Below are positions 59,920 to 64,000 of a stretch of 64,000 nt of DNA, in pieces; position 1 is the first letter of the stretch; every line of letters starts with the position of its first letter. The stretch lies in NCBI GenBank assembly GCA_016617855.1, contig JAECUM010028873.1, positions 37,459-101,458 of the forward strand, read 5' to 3'. The notes under the pieces are model-generated. The model was not told the DNA's origin. It saw only the letters and a list, made by a program, of their open reading frames with translations, and did no database searches. The position numbers and the translations under genes are program-made. Source of the stretch: Megalonaias nervosa. Taxonomy: Eukaryota; Mollusca; Bivalvia; Unionida; Unionidae.

Positions 59920-60900
59920 CTTATACAGCTACCAAGCTTTGTGGATGGCTTGCGCTTGATGTAACGAAAAATCTATTTGATTTGGGGCTCAAAAGCTCAA
60001 AGGTCAAGGTTAATATGACTAAGAAGGAAACTGGTGTCTGTACAATAACTCAAGTTCTCCATGATTTGCAGTTCCATTGTTGACAGTTGGTACCTGGGGT
60101 AAGAAAGAACCCTATCAGTTTCAGGGTCAAAGGTCAAAGTCACTGTAACCGAAAGAAGAAAAATGATTTCTACACAAAATAGAGTTCTACATGACATACC
60201 TCAACTAAACTCATGGATAGTTTGCACTTGTGGTAAGGAAGATTCTATTGATTTGAGGGTCAAAGATAAGAGATCAAGGTCACTGACTGAAAAGATAAAA
60301 ATGGTTTCTGTACAGTAACATTAGTTGTACATTACAGACCTGGACAAAACATTGTGGTTACATTGCACTTAGGGTATAAAAGAAGCCTTTTTGATTTGGG
60401 GCTCTGAACTGAAGGTCACTCTGACATCAAGAAAGAAAATGAATTTTGTTGAGTAACTTGAGTTTTCCACCATCAGCAGTTACCAAACTTTGTGGATAGC
60501 TTTGATAAGGAAGAACCCTATTGATTTCAGTGTCAAAGGTGAAGGTTGCTATCTGAAAGAAGAATCATTATTTCCACACAATAGTTTGAGCTCGGCATGA
60601 CATACTTCAACAAATTTGTGGATAGTTTGCACTTGTGGTACAGAAGAAGATTATTGATTTGAGGGTTCAAAGGTCAGGGTCACTGACTTCTGAAAGAAAA
60701 AATATGGTTTCTGCACAATAGCATTATTTCTACATCACAGACATGGTCCAAACATTGCGGATGGCCTACACTTTGGTTAAGGAAGAAGTTTATTGATGGG
60801 GGGGGGGTTAAAGGCTGTAGGTCAAGACCATTGTGACTGGAAGAAGAAAATTTATTTTTGTGCAAAAATTAAGTTATCTACATAGAGTTTTACTAAACAT
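59920..60900. repeat. Degenerate long-period tandem repeat (family 1), second locus
   Basis: About seven copies with CAAACTTTGTGGAT.G.TTGCACTT, GGAAGA..CTATTGATTTGAGGG, TCAAAGGTCAAGGTCACTG and GAAAGAAGAAAAATGGTTTC. The same family occurs at 2575-3165. Confidence 0.75.
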
Positions 60901-61309
60901 GGGGCAGGTATACAATGATCCATTCACAACACTCTTGTTAAAATATACTTTGAGTTTGACAAAAAATGCAATATGAATCAAGCTAAAATTTAATTTGTTG
61001 AGGACTTATCTTGTACTTGTTAATTGCAGAAAAAGTCAGTTGTTTTAATTTTTGCAAAAGTTGTTTGAATTAAATACATCTAAATCAGACCAGGTTAAAG
61101 GGCATCAAAGTTTTCTGTTTCTTGAATCCCTTTTAGTCATTCTTTATTTAGTAAAGATCCTTATACATTTTGCTATATTGTTATATTTGCCATTTGCCAT
61201 TAAGCAGTTTTATTGGGAGATTACTTTACATCATGTATGTGTTGATAATTTATTTATTGGCAAGTTTTAACAGAAGAATAAAAATTAGAGTCATGAGTCA
61301 GAATTTTGT

Positions 61310-61530
61310 TATTTGTTCCTTTTGTCTAATGACATTGTGTCTGTGTTATTTGTTCCTTTCATCTTATAACATTGTGCCTGAGTTAGTTGTTCCTTTAGTC
61401 TTATGACATTGTGACATTGTTATTTGTTTCTTTGGTCTTATGAAACTGTGCCTGTTATTGTTCCTTTGGTCTTATGACACTGTGCCGGTGTTAGTTGTTC
61501 CTTTGGTCTTATGACATTGTGCCTGTGGAT
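61310..61530. repeat. Minisatellite, about 37-40 bp unit, six copies
   Basis: Unit TTAGTTGTTCCTTTGGTCTT plus ATGACATTGTGCCTGTG. Confidence 0.88.
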
Positions 61531-62589
61531 TAATTATATTTCACAGTAGCTAGGAAAATAACTCCTGTACATGTACCTTAGGGTTTAGACCTGAGTATAA
61601 TGAAACTTTCATTTACTTTCAGCAGATTTAGAACTTTACTTTCAGTTATGTAATCATTGTCACTTAAAATGTCTCATTCAGCCAAATATACTGAATACAT
61701 TCATTCCATCAGAACCATAGACATTGGAACAAAACATTATTATATTGGATAGCTAGTGCAGGTAAAAGGGGATGGGGTGGGTAGTGGGCATTTATTAATT
61801 TTGTAATATTAGTGTGACTGCCATTAAAACCTACATTCAAACTTCACAGACTGAAGAAACAAACAAAAAAGAGTGTCATTGGTGTCAATGCAGATATGTC
61901 AGGCATCACAGTTAAGACCTGTTTCCCTGAAGATATCTGTCAAATTCCTTGTATCTTATTCACCCATAATATGATTTTCATTTAAAAGTTATGCTTATCA
62001 TAGGTTTGTTGTCAATGGAAAAGAAGAGCATATTTGTGCTACTGACACTAAATCAGCACGTTCTGGTTACACACACGTGGCTTGGATAAACCAATAATTT
62101 GTATGAATTGATGCTCCGAGAAATTATCCTGTATTACTACACTAATTGAAACGGATGTTATTGCATTCAGTTGTTGTCCCTAAGAGAGTCAACTTGTTTT
62201 TTATTTTGATGTTTGCCTGGGGACCCCATGATCAGTAAATAATGCTTTTTGAATTCAATGGAAAAAAGCATTAAAGCCTGAATATAAATTTGTATTACAT
62301 TCAGCCACTTGGGTTTTGTGTAGGATGACAAACTGAACAGCAGCACTAAAATTACAGTAATTTCACTCAGATGCTATGGGTTGTTTTTTAATGCAGAAAA
62401 TGCAACATACCTATTAATCTGTCCTAATTTTATTTATATGTTATACACAAGTTAGTGCTCTACATAAGTAAGATGAACTTGATGTGCTTAAACTTATGAT
62501 TAATGCACTGGATTTCATGAAAATAGAGAAAAATTATTAGGAATTAATTAGTAAGTGACATTTTATGTACAAATGACTTTCATGTATGA
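61531..62589. other. Unique sequence
   Basis: No gene seen. Confidence 0.45.
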
Positions 62590-63370
62590 AGTGGGTGCTC
62601 ATTTTACCAGGTTTTTGTGAAAATAGGCATTGTTAAATGGAAAGATCACAGTACCATGTTTTTGTGATAATTGGCATTATTAAATGGAAAGATCACAGTA
62701 CCATGTTTTTGTGATAATTGGCATTGTTAAATGGAGAAATCAAAGTACCAGGGTTATGTGATATTGACATTGTTAAATGGAAAGATTGCAGTACCATGTT
62801 TTTGTGATAATTGGCATTCTTAAATGGAAAGAACACAGTATCATGTTTTTGTGATAATTGGCATTATTAAATAAAAGATCACAGTACCATGTTTTTGTGA
62901 TAATTGGCATTATTAAATGGAAAGGTCACAGTACCATGTTTTTGTGATAATTAGCATTGTTAAATAGAAAAATCACAGTATCAGGGTTATGCAATATTGG
63001 CATTGTTAAATGGAAGAATCACAGTCCCATGTACTTGTGATAATTGGCATTGTTAAATGAAGAGATCACAATACCAGGGTTATGTGATATTGGCATTGTT
63101 AAATGGAGAGACCACAGGACCTAGGTTTTTGTGATAATTGGCATTGTTAAATGGAGAGATCACAGTGTCATGCTTTTGTGATAATTGGCATTGTTAAATG
63201 GAGAGATCATAGTACCAGGTTTTTTGTGATTATTGGCATTCTTAAATGAAGAGATCACAGTGCCATGCTTTTGTAATAATTGGCATTGTTAAATGGAGAG
63301 ATCACTGTGCCTTGTTTAAGTGATAATTGGCATTGTTAAATGAAGAGATCACAGTACCAGGGTTTTTAAG
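62590..63370. repeat. 47-bp minisatellite, about 16 copies
   Basis: Unit TTGTGATAATTGGCATTGTT, AAATGGAAAGATCACAGTAC and CATGTTT. The GGGTTATGTGATATTGGC variant alternates with the main type. Confidence 0.95.
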
Positions 63371-63394
63371 TGGTAGGTACAGTGCTTGCTGCAA

Positions 63395-63550
63395 TCACAA
63401 TGTTGAGACATGGTGATGAATGTTTACATTCATTCACATGGCATGCAAATGATTATAGTTCATTTCAAAATATAACCACATGGTGATGAATATTTACATT
63501 CATTCACATGGCATTATATAATATAGTTCATTTCAAAATATAACCACATA
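63395..63550. repeat. 75-bp duplication, two copies
   Basis: CATGGTGATGAAT.TTTACATTCATTCACATGGCAT ... ATAGTTCATTTCAAAATATAACCACAT occurs twice. Beyond 63550 to the end of the window I see only unique sequence. Confidence 0.9.
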
Positions 63551-64000
63551 CATTAGCAGATCCTTTCCTGATCTTTGAAAGTGAGCTAAAAAGTTCATAA
63601 TGAAAAAGTTGATGACTAAACACACAGAAATTCTTGTCAGTGTTAGTATAATGAACAACTCAATGTTTTATAAAGTTCATGAATTCCATATGCACTAAAG
63701 TTTTTGCAACCAAAACAGACCTGTACCAGAACATAAAGTCAATGAATGTCAGGTTACTTCTTTTGTCAGAGTATTTTGAAATGATAGACGTTTGAACATG
63801 GTAAAATGACTTTGGCTTTAGTTAATATAAATATTTCCAATTGCATGCTCTGACATATTGTTAAAGTAATTTTCTTTCTTTAACTTTCATCTGATTGATG
63901 TTGTAATTCTCATTTACTAGACATCAGTTGGACTGGTACATTTGGCAGTCTGCCCAAGAATATCTGGGACATGTGCTTTTACTTAATATTATAAGGGGAG

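Overview
This is a eukaryotic window. It is AT-rich, with intron-containing genes, very long introns, many minisatellites, tRNA-derived SINEs and decayed DNA transposons. A Penelope-like element with a GIY-YIG domain, SINEs with a CTGGCCGCC core, and pipsqueak (psq) plus C2H2 exons together suggest a lophotrochozoan, most likely a mollusc. The species cannot be read from the sequence, and bacterial features (operons, ribosome binding sites) do not apply.

All convincing coding sequence is on the + strand and looks like exons of one large transcription-factor locus. In order: an internal exon with the first half of a C2H2 finger (121-304); three HTH_psq exons ending in stops (7403-7637, 21499-21724, 27622-27847); an exon that completes the half finger and adds two more (45590-45845, or donor at 45824); and a three-finger C2H2 exon ending in a stop (55191-55539). 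All five downstream acceptors take two bases from the previous exon, so they are interchangeable in phase, and the exon-1 donor at 304/305 has the matching phase. This is the layout of an array of alternative 3'-terminal DNA-binding exons like lola or mod(mdg4) of insects, but mixing psq and C2H2 cassettes. The shared upstream part (a BTB domain would be expected) is not in the window. Four weaker candidate exons (47254-47355, 51306-51413, 51723-51792, 58799-58879) might follow the first C2H2 cassette.

The rest is intron or 3' flank filled with repeats: 5-15 kb holds a 27-bp minisatellite and two pogo-like elements; 15-20 kb a hAT relic, SINEs and a 37-bp array; 20-30 kb several arrays and a hAT MITE with a perfect 8-bp target duplication; 30-42 kb a possible LTR-like block, 33/34/26/65-bp arrays and a second hAT relic; 43-44.2 kb a broken Penelope-like element; 46-50.8 kb five tandem arrays; 52-64 kb MITE-like and SINE copies, a long CA run and more arrays. 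Most long open frames are by-products of tandem repeats whose period is a multiple of three.

All calls are by eye from the sequence; no database search, alignment program or RNA data was used.
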